Counted from the first letter of the stretch, positions 8,094-17,118 are shown. The stretch is 64,000 nt of DNA from Paractinoplanes toevensis (GCF_018332695.1 NZ_BOQN01000102.1:1-64000), one strand, 5' to 3'. Translations and numbers: made by a program. Notes: generated by a model from the letters alone, not told the origin.

Positions 8094-8686
8094 GACAGTT
8101 CCTCTCGCGGTGTCGCCGGGCGCGGACTGGATGCTTCGATCGCCGACTCTGCTTCGAGGCGGCTGCGGGCCCGGGAAAGCCGCGACCGGACGGTGCCAAC
8201 GGGGATGTCCAGCGCGACCGCGGCCTCTGCGTAGCTCAGGCCCTGCCACACGCAGAGGGTCAGCACGTCCCGGTCGGCGGACCTGAGCCGTTGGAACGCC
8301 GCCCGTAGGCGGGCGAGGTGCCGCGCGTCGTCGAGCCGCCCGGCGACCTCGTCGGCGTGGTCGGGCGCAGGCGTGGCCGATGCCAGCCGGCTCAGCGCCC
8401 GCCGGTGCCGCAACGCCGTGCGCCAGCGGTGCTGGATGGTCAGCCGGGCGATCCCGTACAGCCACGGCAGCGCGTTTCCGTCGATCAGCTCGACGTGGTC
8501 GCGGCGCCGCCAGGCTTCGAGGAACACGATGGAGACCAGGTCGTCGGCCGCGTCCAGCGATCCCGTGCGGCGCGCGCAGAACGTGCGGATGGCCTCGCCA
8601 TGCCGATCGAAGAGCACGCCGAAGCACTCGGGCTCGCCCGTGCGGGCCCGCTGCCACAGCTCGCCGTCGTCCGCCGTTTCGCTCAT
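8090..8686 (-). CDS. ECF-family RNA polymerase sigma factor
   Basis: The protein has 198 residues from the ATG at 8686. Region 2 holds the FGVLFDRHGEAIRTFCARR segment and DAADDLVSIVFLEAWRRRD, which resembles the core-binding and -10-recognition helices of SigE-like ECF factors. Region 4 has RLRSADRDVLTLCVWQGLSYAEAAVALDIPVGTVRSRLSRAR, a clear helix-turn-helix for -35 recognition (positions about 140-180). The frame extends 27 codons further upstream, but those residues lack domain similarity. It is followed by a coupled single-pass membrane protein, so activity is probably governed by a cell-envelope signal. Confidence 0.9.
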   Translation of the reverse strand: MSETADDGELWQRARTGEPECFGVLFDRHGEAIRTFCARRTGSLDAADDLVSIVFLEAWRRRDHVELIDGNALPWLYGIARLTIQHRWRTALRHRRALSRLASATPAPDHADEVAGRLDDARHLARLRAAFQRLRSADRDVLTLCVWQGLSYAEAAVALDIPVGTVRSRLSRARSRLEAESAIEASSPRPATPREELS

Positions 8687-8745
8687 ACCCCTATATGACC
8701 GTAGCGACGGCCGAGTTCCCGACCGGTTCTTGGCGGGACCGTTGT

Positions 8746-9270
8746 TCAGTCGTCGTGACCGGGCCACGGCACGTCCTGGACCTGCCCATCCCGGTCTTGA
8801 ACTGTCTTGACCGCGCTGTAGACCCCGGCTGAGGCCCCGAAGACCATGAAGCAGATGCCGAAGTTACGGTAGTTCCCAGATCTGGTGCCCGGCGCCGCAT
8901 CGGTGTCCACGCTCAGGTTCGTCTCGCCCTCGATGTGGATCATCCGGCCCTGGTAGATCGTCACCTTCACCGGAAGGGCAGGTGAGGTGCGCGGCAATTG
9001 CCCGCTGATCGTGACGCCCGAGCTGATGCTCCGCCCGTCGACGGTCACGTCCATCTCGCTGCTGGTGAACTTGGTCAGTTCCCCGGCCACCGTGGCCTGA
9101 CAGTCAGCCCCGGAAAACATGTCACTGTGCGCGCAGATCGGAGCATCCCGCGCCCGCTCCGCGGCCACGCCACTGCGCCAGGACGCCAGCAGCAGCGACC
9201 CGCCAACCACCCAGAACGCTCCCGCCACGGACACCCCGACGATCAGCGGCGTCCACCGCTTGGCTCCCAT
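8746..9270 (-). CDS. Hypothetical two-helix membrane protein
   Basis: This 174-residue protein has membrane segments near residues 8-30 (PLIVGVSVAGAFWVVGGSLLLA) and 135-155 (FGICFMVFGASAGVYSA). The intervening domain of about 100 residues should face outside. It contains two cysteines (CAHSD and ADCQA) suited to a disulphide and is rich in beta-strand-forming residues. No family was recognised. The ATG at 9270 is chosen because the preceding in-frame residues look non-coding. It lies 59 bases upstream of the sigma factor gene and may be co-transcribed with it. Confidence 0.6.
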   Translation of the reverse strand: MGAKRWTPLIVGVSVAGAFWVVGGSLLLASWRSGVAAERARDAPICAHSDMFSGADCQATVAGELTKFTSSEMDVTVDGRSISSGVTISGQLPRTSPALPVKVTIYQGRMIHIEGETNLSVDTDAAPGTRSGNYRNFGICFMVFGASAGVYSAVKTVQDRDGQVQDVPWPGHDD

Positions 9271-9334
9271 ATCCGCACGGTGCCAAACAACGGCAAACAA
9301 GCTCGTCCTGTGGATAACGGCAATGAGCCGATGA

Positions 9335-10078
9335 TCAGATGGTGAAACCACCGTCGACGTTGACGGTGGCCCCGGTGATGTAGCGGCCGTCCGGGCCGGC
9401 CAGGAATACCACTGCGGCCGCTACGTCGGCTGGCGCTGCGTAGTGACCGAGGGCGGTAAATCCGTTGATGGTGTCCGCGTTCGGACCGTCGGCTGGGTTG
9501 AGCTCGGTGTCCGTGGGCCCCGGATTCACCAGGTTCACGGTGATTTTTCGGGGGCCGAGTTCGCGTCCAAGCGCCTTCGTGAGGCCGATCAACGCGGTCT
9601 TGCTCATCGCGTACAGCGAGAAGCCGGGGAAGACCGCTCGCTCAGCCATGTTGCTGCCGATGTTGATGATCCGGCCGCCGGCCGGCATGTGGCGCACTGC
9701 GGTCTGCGAGGCGACGAACGGCGCCCGAACGTTGACCGCGATCGTCTCCTCGAGTTGCTCCCGGCTCAGGTGCTCGATCGGTCCGAGAAGGAACGAGCCG
9801 GCGTTGTTGACCAAGATGTCCAACCGGCCCAACCCATCGAAAGCCCGGTCGACCGCCTCGACAACCGCGGCCGGGTCGGCACTGTCCGCCTGGATGGCGA
9901 TCGCGCGCCGTCCCGCGGCCTTGATCTGGTCCACCATGTCGTCGGCGCGTTCTTGGTTCTGCTGGAACGTAAGTGCCACGTCGGCGCCGTCCTCGGCCAG
10001 ACGCAGCGCCACGGCGGCGCCGATGCCGCGGCCTCCGCCGGTGACCAGCGCTACCTTGCCATCGAGTGCTTTGTTCAT
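9335..10078 (-). CDS. SDR family oxidoreductase (3-oxoacyl-ACP reductase-like)
   Basis: This 247-residue classical short-chain dehydrogenase has the cofactor motif TGGGRGIG near residue 12, DILVNNAG near 87, and the catalytic Ser in NIGSN with YAMSK carrying the Tyr and Lys near 154-158. The C-terminal GRYITGATVNVDGGF is typical of FabG-like members. An Arg/basic environment after the second strand suggests NADPH. The ATG at 10078 precedes the canonical ALDGKVALVTGG. The frame remains open upstream without similarity. The substrate is unknown and the neighbours give no hint. Confidence 0.9.
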   Translation of the reverse strand: MNKALDGKVALVTGGGRGIGAAVALRLAEDGADVALTFQQNQERADDMVDQIKAAGRRAIAIQADSADPAAVVEAVDRAFDGLGRLDILVNNAGSFLLGPIEHLSREQLEETIAVNVRAPFVASQTAVRHMPAGGRIINIGSNMAERAVFPGFSLYAMSKTALIGLTKALGRELGPRKITVNLVNPGPTDTELNPADGPNADTINGFTALGHYAAPADVAAAVVFLAGPDGRYITGATVNVDGGFTI

Positions 10079-10237
10079 GAAGAAGAGCCTGGTCGATGTC
10101 GCCTCAGCTGTCTGGCGGTGATCGGACGGGGCGTTCCGCTGAGCTCGAGGCCGGAGCTGCCGCACGCCTGGGATCCGCAGCTGCACCGTTCGACAACGCT
10201 AACCACTCGCTGACATGGTCTTGGGACCTTCGTTCGT

Positions 10238-10801
10238 ATGTCTTTCAGCAAAGTGCCTCTTCGCCTCGCGGCAACCGTCGTCGTCCTGGCTGTCACGGCG
10301 TGCGGGAGTGAGGCCAAACCGCGAACCGCCGACGCCGAGGTCGCGACGCTCCAGAGCGCCCCGGCGGCCTCGGCGGCCCCGTCGGCAACCGGCGTGGGTG
10401 CGGTCATCCGTCCGGACGCCAGCAGCGCGGACATCCAAGACCTCGAACGCGTCTACTTCACATGCCTGCGGGACAACGGCGCGCCGTCGTCGAAGGACGG
10501 CCTCAGCAAACCGGGGCAGCCCTCGCCCGCGCCCGAGAAGGTCCGGGCCGCGAACGCCGCCTGCGCCGACAAGCAGCCGGTGAGCTGGCTCGACGTGGAG
10601 CGGCGGACCAATCCGGAGTTCCCCGACCTGCTGCGGGCCGCGGCCAAGTGCCTCAAGAAGAAAGGATTCCAGGCACGAGTGGTCCAGGAACCCGAGTGGC
10701 GGCTCGCGTATCGGGACAGTGGTGAGTTCATGCGGGCCGGCGACACCGAGGCGAAGTGCATCGATCAGGCATTCGCCGCCCGGATCAAGACGTACCGCTG
10801 A
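10238..10801 (+). CDS. Secreted lipoprotein with four-cysteine domain
   Basis: The 187-residue protein begins with a lipoprotein signal peptide ending in the lipobox AVTAC (lipidated Cys near residue 22), then an Ala/Pro-rich linker to about 65. The mature domain has four further cysteines, in CLRDNGAP (C76), a lone AAC, AKCLKKKG and EAKCID. The sensor domain of the neighbouring histidine kinase has the same order (CMTHNGAP, NCGG, ARCLGSK, DACIT), so the two domains look homologous. The lipoprotein gene converges on the kinase gene and their 3' ends overlap by 17 bases. I infer a ligand-binding or kinase-modulating role at the outer face of the membrane. Confidence 0.75.
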   Translation: MSFSKVPLRLAATVVVLAVTACGSEAKPRTADAEVATLQSAPAASAAPSATGVGAVIRPDASSADIQDLERVYFTCLRDNGAPSSKDGLSKPGQPSPAPEKVRAANAACADKQPVSWLDVERRTNPEFPDLLRAAAKCLKKKGFQARVVQEPEWRLAYRDSGEFMRAGDTEAKCIDQAFAARIKTYR

Positions 10802-12509
10802 CGGGCCCGGTGGGGACGCGTACGGTGACGGTGGTTCCGGCACCGAGCGTGCTCACCGCGTCCACCGTGCCGTCGTGCGCCCCCGCGAGGTCGCGCACGA
10901 TGGCCAGGCCCAGACCGCTACCGCCGGTGTTGCGTCCGCGGGAGCGGTCCGCCCGCCAGAACCGGTCGAAGATGTACGGCAGGTCGTCCGGCGCTATGCC
11001 CGTACCCGTGTCGGAGACCTCGAGGACCAGGTCCCGGCCGGTCAGGCCGGCCCGCAGCGTGACCGTGCCGCCGGGCGGTGTGTGCCGGACCGCGTTGGAC
11101 AGCAGGTTGCCGGCGACCTGACGTAACCGGACCGGGTCGGCCACCACCGTCGCCCGCGGGTCGAAGAGGGTCGTCAGCCGCACACCGCCGGCTTCCGCGG
11201 CGCCCCGGTGGGCCTCGGCCGCGACCCCCAGTACGCTGCCCAGCCGGATCGGTTCCGGGTGGATACGCAGCGTGCCCGCGTCCGCGGCGGCCAGGTCGCG
11301 CAGGTCGTCGAGGATGCGGGAGAGCTGCGAGGTCTCGTCGAGCAGCAGCGCGAGCAGGTGCCGGTCGGTGGGCGTCACACCGTCCTCGGCCGCCTCCAGC
11401 CAGCTCTGGATGTTCGTCGTGGGATTGCGCAGTTCGTGGGCGATGTCGCTGATCATCGCCTTGCGCTGGCGCTCGGAGCGGTCGCGGCGCTCGGACAGGT
11501 CGTTGAGGACCGTGGCGAGGTGGCCGATCTCGTCCCGGCCGGCGACCGGCATCGGTTCCCGGGCACCCGCCGCGGCGGCGAGCGCGCGCAGCGGCCGGAC
11601 CAGGCGCAGCCCTACCAGGACGGTGGACGCGACGGTCAAGGCGAGTACGGCGCCGGTGACCCAGGCGATGCTGACGAGGTTGTCGCCGGACAGGCTGAAC
11701 ACCTCGGGCTCGCCCGTCGCCGCCGGGTCGCCGACGTACAGCAGGGCGGGCGGTGCCACGTACGGTCGCAGTTGGTCCCGGCGCGAGCTGGTGATGCACG
11801 CGTCGACCTTGGGCGAGGGGCCCTCCTTCGTGAAGAAGCCGGGCCCGATGGCGATCGTTCGCTTCGAGCCCAGGCACCGGGCCACGCGACGCTCGAGGTC
11901 GGACAGCGCCCTGTCCTCGGTCTTGGTGGCGTACGGGTAACGGACGCCGCCGCAGTTCAAGGCGGCGACGTCCCCGATGGCGGCGGACCGTGCCCGCACC
12001 GTCAACCGGCCGGTCGGCTCCTCGACGGCCTCGCCGGGCGCGCCGTTGTGCGTCATGCAGCCGAGCACGCCGTCGGCCCACTTGCGCACGAGCGCGCGCT
12101 CGTCCTTGGTCAGGCGGTAGGGGCCGACGGCGCGGGGGTCCGGGCCGTCCAGCGGATCGATCGTCGCGGTGGGCCGGCGGTCCGTCGGTGACGGTCCGGG
12201 GTGGGTGTCCGCGATCGGCTGCCGGTCCGCGGTCAGCAGCGTGATCCGCTGCCCGGTCCGCTGCGCCAGCCGGTCCAGTACCGGAGCGACCCCGTCCCAT
12301 CCGCGGTGGGTGGCCGCGAATTCGGTCAGGACGTCGTACAGGTACCGGTCATCGGCGAGTGACCGGCCCTGCTCCTGACGGATCGCCTGGGTCGTGGTCT
12401 GGACCGCGAGCCACGCCGTGCCTACGACCGCGCAGATCGCCACGAGGATCGAGGTGGCCAGCAACCGCACGACGATGCTGCGGTGCATCGGTACGCCGCG
12501 GCCGGCCAT
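10785..12509 (-). CDS. Sensor histidine kinase with four-cysteine extracellular domain
   Basis: The 574-residue kinase has a membrane helix near 10-33, an extracellular sensor region to about 260 with four conserved-looking cysteines (C151 in CMTHNGAPG), a second membrane helix near 270-290, a HAMP linker, a HisKA domain with phospho-acceptor H358 in DIAHELRNP, and a HATPase_c domain with the N-box NLLSNAVRH, G1 box DTGTGIAPDD and G2 GSGLGLAIV. The ATG at 12509 overlaps the response regulator stop by one base (TGATG), so the pair is one operon with the regulator first. Signals are likely extracytoplasmic, perhaps sensed together with the adjacent lipoprotein. Confidence 0.93.
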   Translation of the reverse strand: MAGRGVPMHRSIVVRLLATSILVAICAVVGTAWLAVQTTTQAIRQEQGRSLADDRYLYDVLTEFAATHRGWDGVAPVLDRLAQRTGQRITLLTADRQPIADTHPGPSPTDRRPTATIDPLDGPDPRAVGPYRLTKDERALVRKWADGVLGCMTHNGAPGEAVEEPTGRLTVRARSAAIGDVAALNCGGVRYPYATKTEDRALSDLERRVARCLGSKRTIAIGPGFFTKEGPSPKVDACITSSRRDQLRPYVAPPALLYVGDPAATGEPEVFSLSGDNLVSIAWVTGAVLALTVASTVLVGLRLVRPLRALAAAAGAREPMPVAGRDEIGHLATVLNDLSERRDRSERQRKAMISDIAHELRNPTTNIQSWLEAAEDGVTPTDRHLLALLLDETSQLSRILDDLRDLAAADAGTLRIHPEPIRLGSVLGVAAEAHRGAAEAGGVRLTTLFDPRATVVADPVRLRQVAGNLLSNAVRHTPPGGTVTLRAGLTGRDLVLEVSDTGTGIAPDDLPYIFDRFWRADRSRGRNTGGSGLGLAIVRDLAGAHDGTVDAVSTLGAGTTVTVRVPTGPVSGTS

Positions 12510-13195
12510 CACCTGCCGCCGGTGAGCTTGTACCCGACGCCGTACACGGTGACCAGCAGTTCGGGCTGCTGTGGATCCGCCTCGATCTTCCGGCGCAGGT
12601 TGAGGATGTGCACGTCGATGGCCCGGCCGGTGGAGGACCGGTCCAGCCCGTTGCTGACCTCCAGCAGCTGGTTGCGGGTGAACACCCGCTCGGGCTGCCC
12701 GCTCATCGCCTCCATGATCGCGAACTCGCCCCGCGTGCATTCGACCCGCCGTCCCGCCACGGTGACCTCATGCCGTCCCAGGTCGACCGCCAGCGGTCCG
12801 ATCCGGCGGATGCCGCGCGGATCCGGCGCCGCCGCGGCGCGGCGCAGCAGGCCACGGACCCGGGCCGCGAGAACCCGCGGACTGTACGGCTTCGTCAGGT
12901 AGTCGTCAGCGCCCAGCTCCAGCCCGACCAGTTGGTCTTCCTCCTCGGTGCGCGCGGTGAGCATCAGCACCGGCACCGCCGACTCCTGTCGCAGCCGCCG
13001 GCACACCTGCAGCCCGTTCAGGACCGGCAGCATCACGTCGAGCACGACCAGGTCCGGCGCGGTATGCAGCGCGTGGTCGAGTGCCGCCTGGCCGTCGTGC
13101 ACCACGGCCGCCCGGTGACCGTCGGCCTCCAGGTACTGCCGAAGCACCTCGGCCTGGCGCTCGTCGTCCTCGGCGATCAGCACGTATGCGCACAC
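12509..13195 (-). CDS. OmpR/PhoB-family response regulator
   Basis: The receiver domain has the acidic pair ED, the phospho-acceptor Asp in DLVVLDVMLP (D53 from the GTG start), the Thr in MLTAR and the Lys in YLTKPYSP. The C-terminal winged helix spans about 130-228 and includes RAIDVHILNLRRKIE and VYGVGYKL. I prefer the GTG at 13195 because a TATAGT box ends exactly six bases before it and there is no Shine-Dalgarno, a pattern expected for leaderless mRNA. The frame also contains an ATG at 13225, which would lie upstream of that box. Confidence 0.92.
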   Translation of the reverse strand: MCAYVLIAEDDERQAEVLRQYLEADGHRAAVVHDGQAALDHALHTAPDLVVLDVMLPVLNGLQVCRRLRQESAVPVLMLTARTEEEDQLVGLELGADDYLTKPYSPRVLAARVRGLLRRAAAAPDPRGIRRIGPLAVDLGRHEVTVAGRRVECTRGEFAIMEAMSGQPERVFTRNQLLEVSNGLDRSSTGRAIDVHILNLRRKIEADPQQPELLVTVYGVGYKLTGGR

Positions 13196-13201
13196 GGGGG
13201 C

Positions 13202-13207
13202 ACTATA
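13202..13207 (-). promoter_or_regulatory. -10 box of the two-component operon (leaderless)
   Basis: On the minus strand TATAGT is followed by GCCCCC and then GTG. Initiation seven bases downstream of the box would begin at the G of the GTG start codon. No convincing -35 element stands out. Confidence 0.45.
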
Positions 13208-13331
13208 AGTAGGCGGGGCGAGCAATGTCGCCGTCCGGATCGTTGCGTGCGCCTAACAGGTTCCTGACGTCCCGGGGCGGCGGACCGAAAATGTGGTGCG
13301 GAGGATCGGCGGGTGGGCACAGGATTCACCG

Positions 13332-14519
13332 GTGACGATTCTTGAGGACGACCTGATCCAGCTCCGCCGGGCGATCCACCGTCACCCCGAGCTGGCCGGC
13401 GAGGAGCGGGAGACGGCCGGGTTGGTCGCGGAACAGCTACGCGCGGCTGGGCTGGAGGTGACGACCGGGGTCGGCGGGCACGGGGTCCTCGCGGTGCTCG
13501 ACGGTTCCGCAGACGGCCCGGCGGTGGTGTACCGGGCGGACATGGACGCCGTCGACGTGCGATACAACGCGCTGTCCTTCCCGCGGTCGGACCGGGTTTT
13601 CGACGAGGGCTTCGCCTCGCGCGTCCCCGACGTCGCGCACCTGTGCGGGCACGACCTGCACACCGCGATCGGGGTGGGCGTGGCCCGGACCCTCGCTCAG
13701 GACTCCGCGGGGGTGCGGGGCCGGCTGGCGTTCGTCTTCCAGCCGGCTGAGGAACCTCTGCAGGGCGCGCGGGCAATGCTGAAAACCGGTCTGGTGCAGA
13801 AGCTCGCACCCCGCGAGAGCTACGCACTTCACTGCGCTCCGTTCCCGGCCGGGACCATCACCGTATCTCCGGGGTACGGCCTGCCCGGGGTCGACAACAT
13901 CCGGATCGTGCTGCCGGGCGGGGACGATGCGTCAGCCGCCGCCATCGCGTCCGAGGTGGAGAAGATCAACACCGTCGAGGTTCCGCAGAGCGTCGCCGAC
14001 TATCACGCGCGCTTCCGCGCGGTGCTGGACCCTGAGATCGCCGCTTCGCTCCAGGAATCCGTGAGTGTCACCCAGTGGACGGAGCGCATGCCGGACGGGC
14101 AGCGTGTCACCAACATCATGCTGAAGGTCTGGCCGCAGGAGCGTTTCCCGGAGCTGCGCACTCGGGTCGAGCGGCTCGCGGCACAGGCGGGTGCCCACGT
14201 CGAATACCCCTACAGTGATCCGTTCCCCGCCATGGTGAACTCGGTGGAGCTCAGCGCGGCGGCCGGGCGGTACCTCGGTTCGGCGCTGGGGCCGGAGTCC
14301 GTCCTGTGGGGCCGCGCGTCCTGGCCTCACAACTGCGAGGATTTCGCGCTGTTCCTCAACGAGGCGCCGGGCGCGATGTTCTACCTCGGCGTCGCGGACG
14401 CCGATACGGGGATGAACGGCGCACCGCACACCCTCGACTTCGCCGCCGACGAACGGGCGATCGCTCACGGCGTGCGCGCCATGGCCGGCCTGCTGACCCA
14501 CCGGCTGGCAGCCCGGTGA
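13332..14519 (+). CDS. M20-family amidohydrolase/peptidase
   Basis: This 395-residue protein belongs to the M20 metallohydrolase family (IAA-amino-acid hydrolase/carboxypeptidase type), which hydrolyses N-acyl amino acids or short peptides with a two-metal centre. Visible motifs are LRRAIHRHPELAGEE near the start, YRADMDAVDV, LCGHDLHTAIGVGVA and QPAEEP with the catalytic acidic residues, and a C-terminal HTLDF histidine. It lacks a signal peptide. GTG 13332 follows an AGGA element at 13321 and lies ten codons before the family core; a GTG at 13293 is the alternative. The substrate is not predictable from context. Confidence 0.87.
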   Translation: MTILEDDLIQLRRAIHRHPELAGEERETAGLVAEQLRAAGLEVTTGVGGHGVLAVLDGSADGPAVVYRADMDAVDVRYNALSFPRSDRVFDEGFASRVPDVAHLCGHDLHTAIGVGVARTLAQDSAGVRGRLAFVFQPAEEPLQGARAMLKTGLVQKLAPRESYALHCAPFPAGTITVSPGYGLPGVDNIRIVLPGGDDASAAAIASEVEKINTVEVPQSVADYHARFRAVLDPEIAASLQESVSVTQWTERMPDGQRVTNIMLKVWPQERFPELRTRVERLAAQAGAHVEYPYSDPFPAMVNSVELSAAAGRYLGSALGPESVLWGRASWPHNCEDFALFLNEAPGAMFYLGVADADTGMNGAPHTLDFAADERAIAHGVRAMAGLLTHRLAAR

Positions 14520-14523
14520 AGTG

Positions 14524-15372
14524 TCAGAGAATTCCGGCGATCAGGCGCAGCGGGGTTTCGAAGGCGGACAGCGCCTCCTCGGTGTGCGCGTCGGCGGGCA
14601 GGTGGATGACCAGTCGCTGGCCGTCGTCGGCGGGGAGGTCGAGGGTTTCGTACGCCACCCGCAGCTCGCCCGCGGCGGGGTGCATCCAGCGCTGGACGCC
14701 GTTGGCCGCGGGCAGGCCGGGGACCGTGCGGGTGCGTTCGTCGAAGGTCTCGCCGGCCAGCACCGTCAGCTCGTCGGCCAGGGCGGCCAGGTGCTGGTCG
14801 GCGCGGAACGGGCCCTGTTTCAGGTCGGCCACCCGGTCGTCGGCGACCCGGTCCCAGTCGGGGAAGGTGGTGCGCGCCCGCCGGTCGGTGAAGACGTACC
14901 GGTTCAGGTTGGGCGGGTCGCCGTCGAGCAGGCCGGTCGCGCCGGCCAGCCGCTGGAAGCCGCTCGTCCAGGCGAGCAGGTCGCCCTGCTGGTTGAGCAG
15001 CACCGCGGCGGCCGGTTCCAGGCGGGACAGGATCGCCCGCACCGAGGGGCGCACGTCGCGGCCGGGGCCGGCGTCGCCCCGGCAGGTGAAACCCCGGTCG
15101 GCGCCCTTGGACAACCGGTAGAGGTGGACGCGTTCGCTCGCGCTCAGCCGCAGGGCCGAGGCCAGGGCGCCGAGCACCGGCGCGGACGGGTGCCGGTCGC
15201 GGCCCTGTTCGAGGCGGGTCACATATTCCACGCTCACCCCGGCCAGGGCGGCGACCTCGGAGCGGCGCAGACCGGGCGTGCGGCGGCGCGGGCCGGTCGG
15301 CAGGCCGCTCGCGGCGGGGGTGATCGTCTCGCGCCGGCTGCGCAGGAACATCCCCAGCTCGTTGTCCGCCAT
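14524..15372 (-). CDS. XRE-family regulator with MmyB-like ligand domain
   Basis: The 282-residue protein has an N-terminal helix-turn-helix (about 20-80: RRSEVAALAGVSVEYVTRLEQGRDRHPS) and a C-terminal PAS-like MmyB domain with LNRYVFTD near 165 and the C-terminal QRLVIHLPADA strand. Actinobacterial regulators of this type usually control a divergent oxidoreductase gene. That is the layout here, with an FAD-dependent oxidoreductase starting 101 bases away on the other strand. The ATG at 15372 fits the conserved N-terminus (ELGMFLRSRRE). The effector is unknown; MmyB-type domains have been linked to fatty-acid-like ligands. Confidence 0.9.
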   Translation of the reverse strand: MADNELGMFLRSRRETITPAASGLPTGPRRRTPGLRRSEVAALAGVSVEYVTRLEQGRDRHPSAPVLGALASALRLSASERVHLYRLSKGADRGFTCRGDAGPGRDVRPSVRAILSRLEPAAAVLLNQQGDLLAWTSGFQRLAGATGLLDGDPPNLNRYVFTDRRARTTFPDWDRVADDRVADLKQGPFRADQHLAALADELTVLAGETFDERTRTVPGLPAANGVQRWMHPAAGELRVAYETLDLPADDGQRLVIHLPADAHTEEALSAFETPLRLIAGIL

Positions 15373-15473
15373 GGCGTCGACGGTAACAACCGGGTGGGTC
15401 CGAATCGTGTCCCTGCTACTACCACCCTGGGCGCGGCCTCCCTCCGGCCGGTGGACGGGGCGAGAAAGGACGC

Positions 15474-16457
15474 ATGACAAAAGTGCTGGTGGTCGGCGGC
15501 GGCTACGGCGGTATCACGGTGGCGAAGGCGCTCGACGACGTGGCCGAGGTGGTCCTGATCGAGCCGCGGGAGGCGTTCGTGCACAACGTGGCCGCCCTGC
15601 GCGCGGTCGTCGACCCGTCCTGGGCCGAGCGGATCTTCATCCCGTACGACGGGTTGCTCGCCAACGGCCGTATCCGCCGGGCGTGGGCCGAACGGGTCAC
15701 GGCCGACGCGAGAGTCGAGCTCGGTGGCGGCGACGTCGAGACCGGCGACTACGTGGTGCTGGCGACCGGCTCGTCCTACCCGTACCCGGCGAAGATCGGC
15801 ATCGGTGAGCGGGACCGGCTCGCGGAAACCCACCGGGAACTGGAGAAGGCGTCGCACGTGCTGCTGGTGGGGGCCGGGCCGGTCGGCCTGGAGTTCGCCG
15901 GGGAGATCCGGGCGGCCTGGCCGGACAAGCGGATCACGGTCGTCGACCGGGCCGACGACCTGATGCCGGGCGACTACCCGGCCGAGTTCCGGGACCTGTT
16001 GCGCGACCAGCTCTACCGGATGGAGATCGCGGTCGTGACCGCGCCGGTCGACGCGGACCTGCGGTTCGACTGCTTCGGCGCGCGACCGGAGACCGGGTAC
16101 GCCGATCTGCCGGCCCGCCGCCCGGACGGTCGCCTCGCGGTCGAGGCCGACCTGCGGGTCTGCGGCACGGAGAACATCTTCGCGATCGGCGACATCACCG
16201 CCCTGCCCGAACTGAAGATGGCCCGCCTCGCCCAGATGCACGCGCGGGTGGCGGCGGACAACATCCGCGCGCTGATCGAGGGTCGTACGGGGCTGACCGC
16301 CTACCAGCCGCAGCCGGACGCGATCGTCCTGCCGCTCGGCCCGTACGGTGGCGTCAGCTACGCCCCGGAGGCGGGGGTGCTCGGCCCCGAGCAGACCGCC
16401 GCGATCAAGGCCGGCTTCTACCTCGACCAGTACCGGGAGTTACTCGGCCAGGCGTGA
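15474..16457 (+). CDS. FAD-dependent pyridine nucleotide oxidoreductase (NDH-2/FSP1-like)
   Basis: The 327-residue flavoprotein has the N-terminal FAD motif VLVVGGGYGGIT, the second dinucleotide-binding motif HVLLVGAGPVGLEFAGEI near residue 123, the ATGSSYPYP strand and the C-terminal FAD contact ENIFAIGDIT near 240. The short length and layout match AIFM2/FSP1-like or small NDH-2-type quinone oxidoreductases. No redox-active CxxC is present. Divergent transcription from an MmyB-type regulator suggests induction by that regulator's ligand. Its 3' end overlaps the next minus-strand gene by 18 bases. Confidence 0.85.
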   Translation: MTKVLVVGGGYGGITVAKALDDVAEVVLIEPREAFVHNVAALRAVVDPSWAERIFIPYDGLLANGRIRRAWAERVTADARVELGGGDVETGDYVVLATGSSYPYPAKIGIGERDRLAETHRELEKASHVLLVGAGPVGLEFAGEIRAAWPDKRITVVDRADDLMPGDYPAEFRDLLRDQLYRMEIAVVTAPVDADLRFDCFGARPETGYADLPARRPDGRLAVEADLRVCGTENIFAIGDITALPELKMARLAQMHARVAADNIRALIEGRTGLTAYQPQPDAIVLPLGPYGGVSYAPEAGVLGPEQTAAIKAGFYLDQYRELLGQA

Positions 16458-16946
16458 CGCGAGGTCGGCCTCGAACACCTTCACCTGGGGCTCGGTGGTG
16501 CCGGTGCTCGCGTAGCCGGTCGAGTCGGTGATCACCACGCAGAGCACCATCAGGTTGCTGATCCGGAAGGCGGTGAGCTCGCCCTGTCGGTACGCCTCGT
16601 CGCCGAGGCCGGACACCTCCGCGGCCATCCCGGTCGCGGCCTTGCGCAGGAGCGTGCCGGCCTCGGCGGGCGAGGACGCCACCTTGTAGTTGATCAGCAG
16701 CACGGTGTGGGTCTCGGAGTCGGCCCGCACCACTTTGCAGCCGCTGCCCTCACCGGCGACGGCCTTGAACCCGGTGCCGAGCCGGGGCAGGGCCGGCTCG
16801 ACCGGCGCGCAGCCGGCCGGCGCCGCCGTGAACCTCGACTTCTCGTCGAACACGCCGGCGAAGTACGCGATCGACCCGGCCGCGACGAACAGCACGAGCG
16901 CACTGAGCACGGCCATGAAGATGACGGGCTTACGGCGAGACGGCAT
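16440..16946 (-). CDS. Hypothetical single-pass membrane protein
   Basis: This 168-residue protein has a basic N-terminus, one membrane helix (about 9-31) and a secreted domain of about 130 residues with cysteines in AGCAP, SGCKV and MVLCVV. The RADSETHTVLLINYKV and GLGDEAYRQG segments recall small secreted actinobacterial proteins of the DUF3558 type. That resemblance is weak and I do not assign it. It converges on the FAD oxidoreductase gene. Confidence 0.55.
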   Translation of the reverse strand: MPSRRKPVIFMAVLSALVLFVAAGSIAYFAGVFDEKSRFTAAPAGCAPVEPALPRLGTGFKAVAGEGSGCKVVRADSETHTVLLINYKVASSPAEAGTLLRKAATGMAAEVSGLGDEAYRQGELTAFRISNLMVLCVVITDSTGYASTGTTEPQVKVFEADLASRLAE

Positions 16947-17118
16947 CCCGGGATCTTAGTGCGGCGGTCTGAACGGCGGCGCGGAGGTTCGAATGCGGGC
17001 AGAAAGCTCCACCATTTCGACTGACCCTGTTCGGGGGTTTTCTGTTTTCGAGGCGAATGGTGATGTGGATATGGTGCTCGGGCCGGCGTATTAATGCCCA
17101 TTTCCGAGAGGCGCTCCA

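Noticed and set aside
10383..10420. TCATCCG inside the lipoprotein gene as another palindrome copy
   Set aside because: The right half-site TGA is missing; it is ordinary coding sequence.
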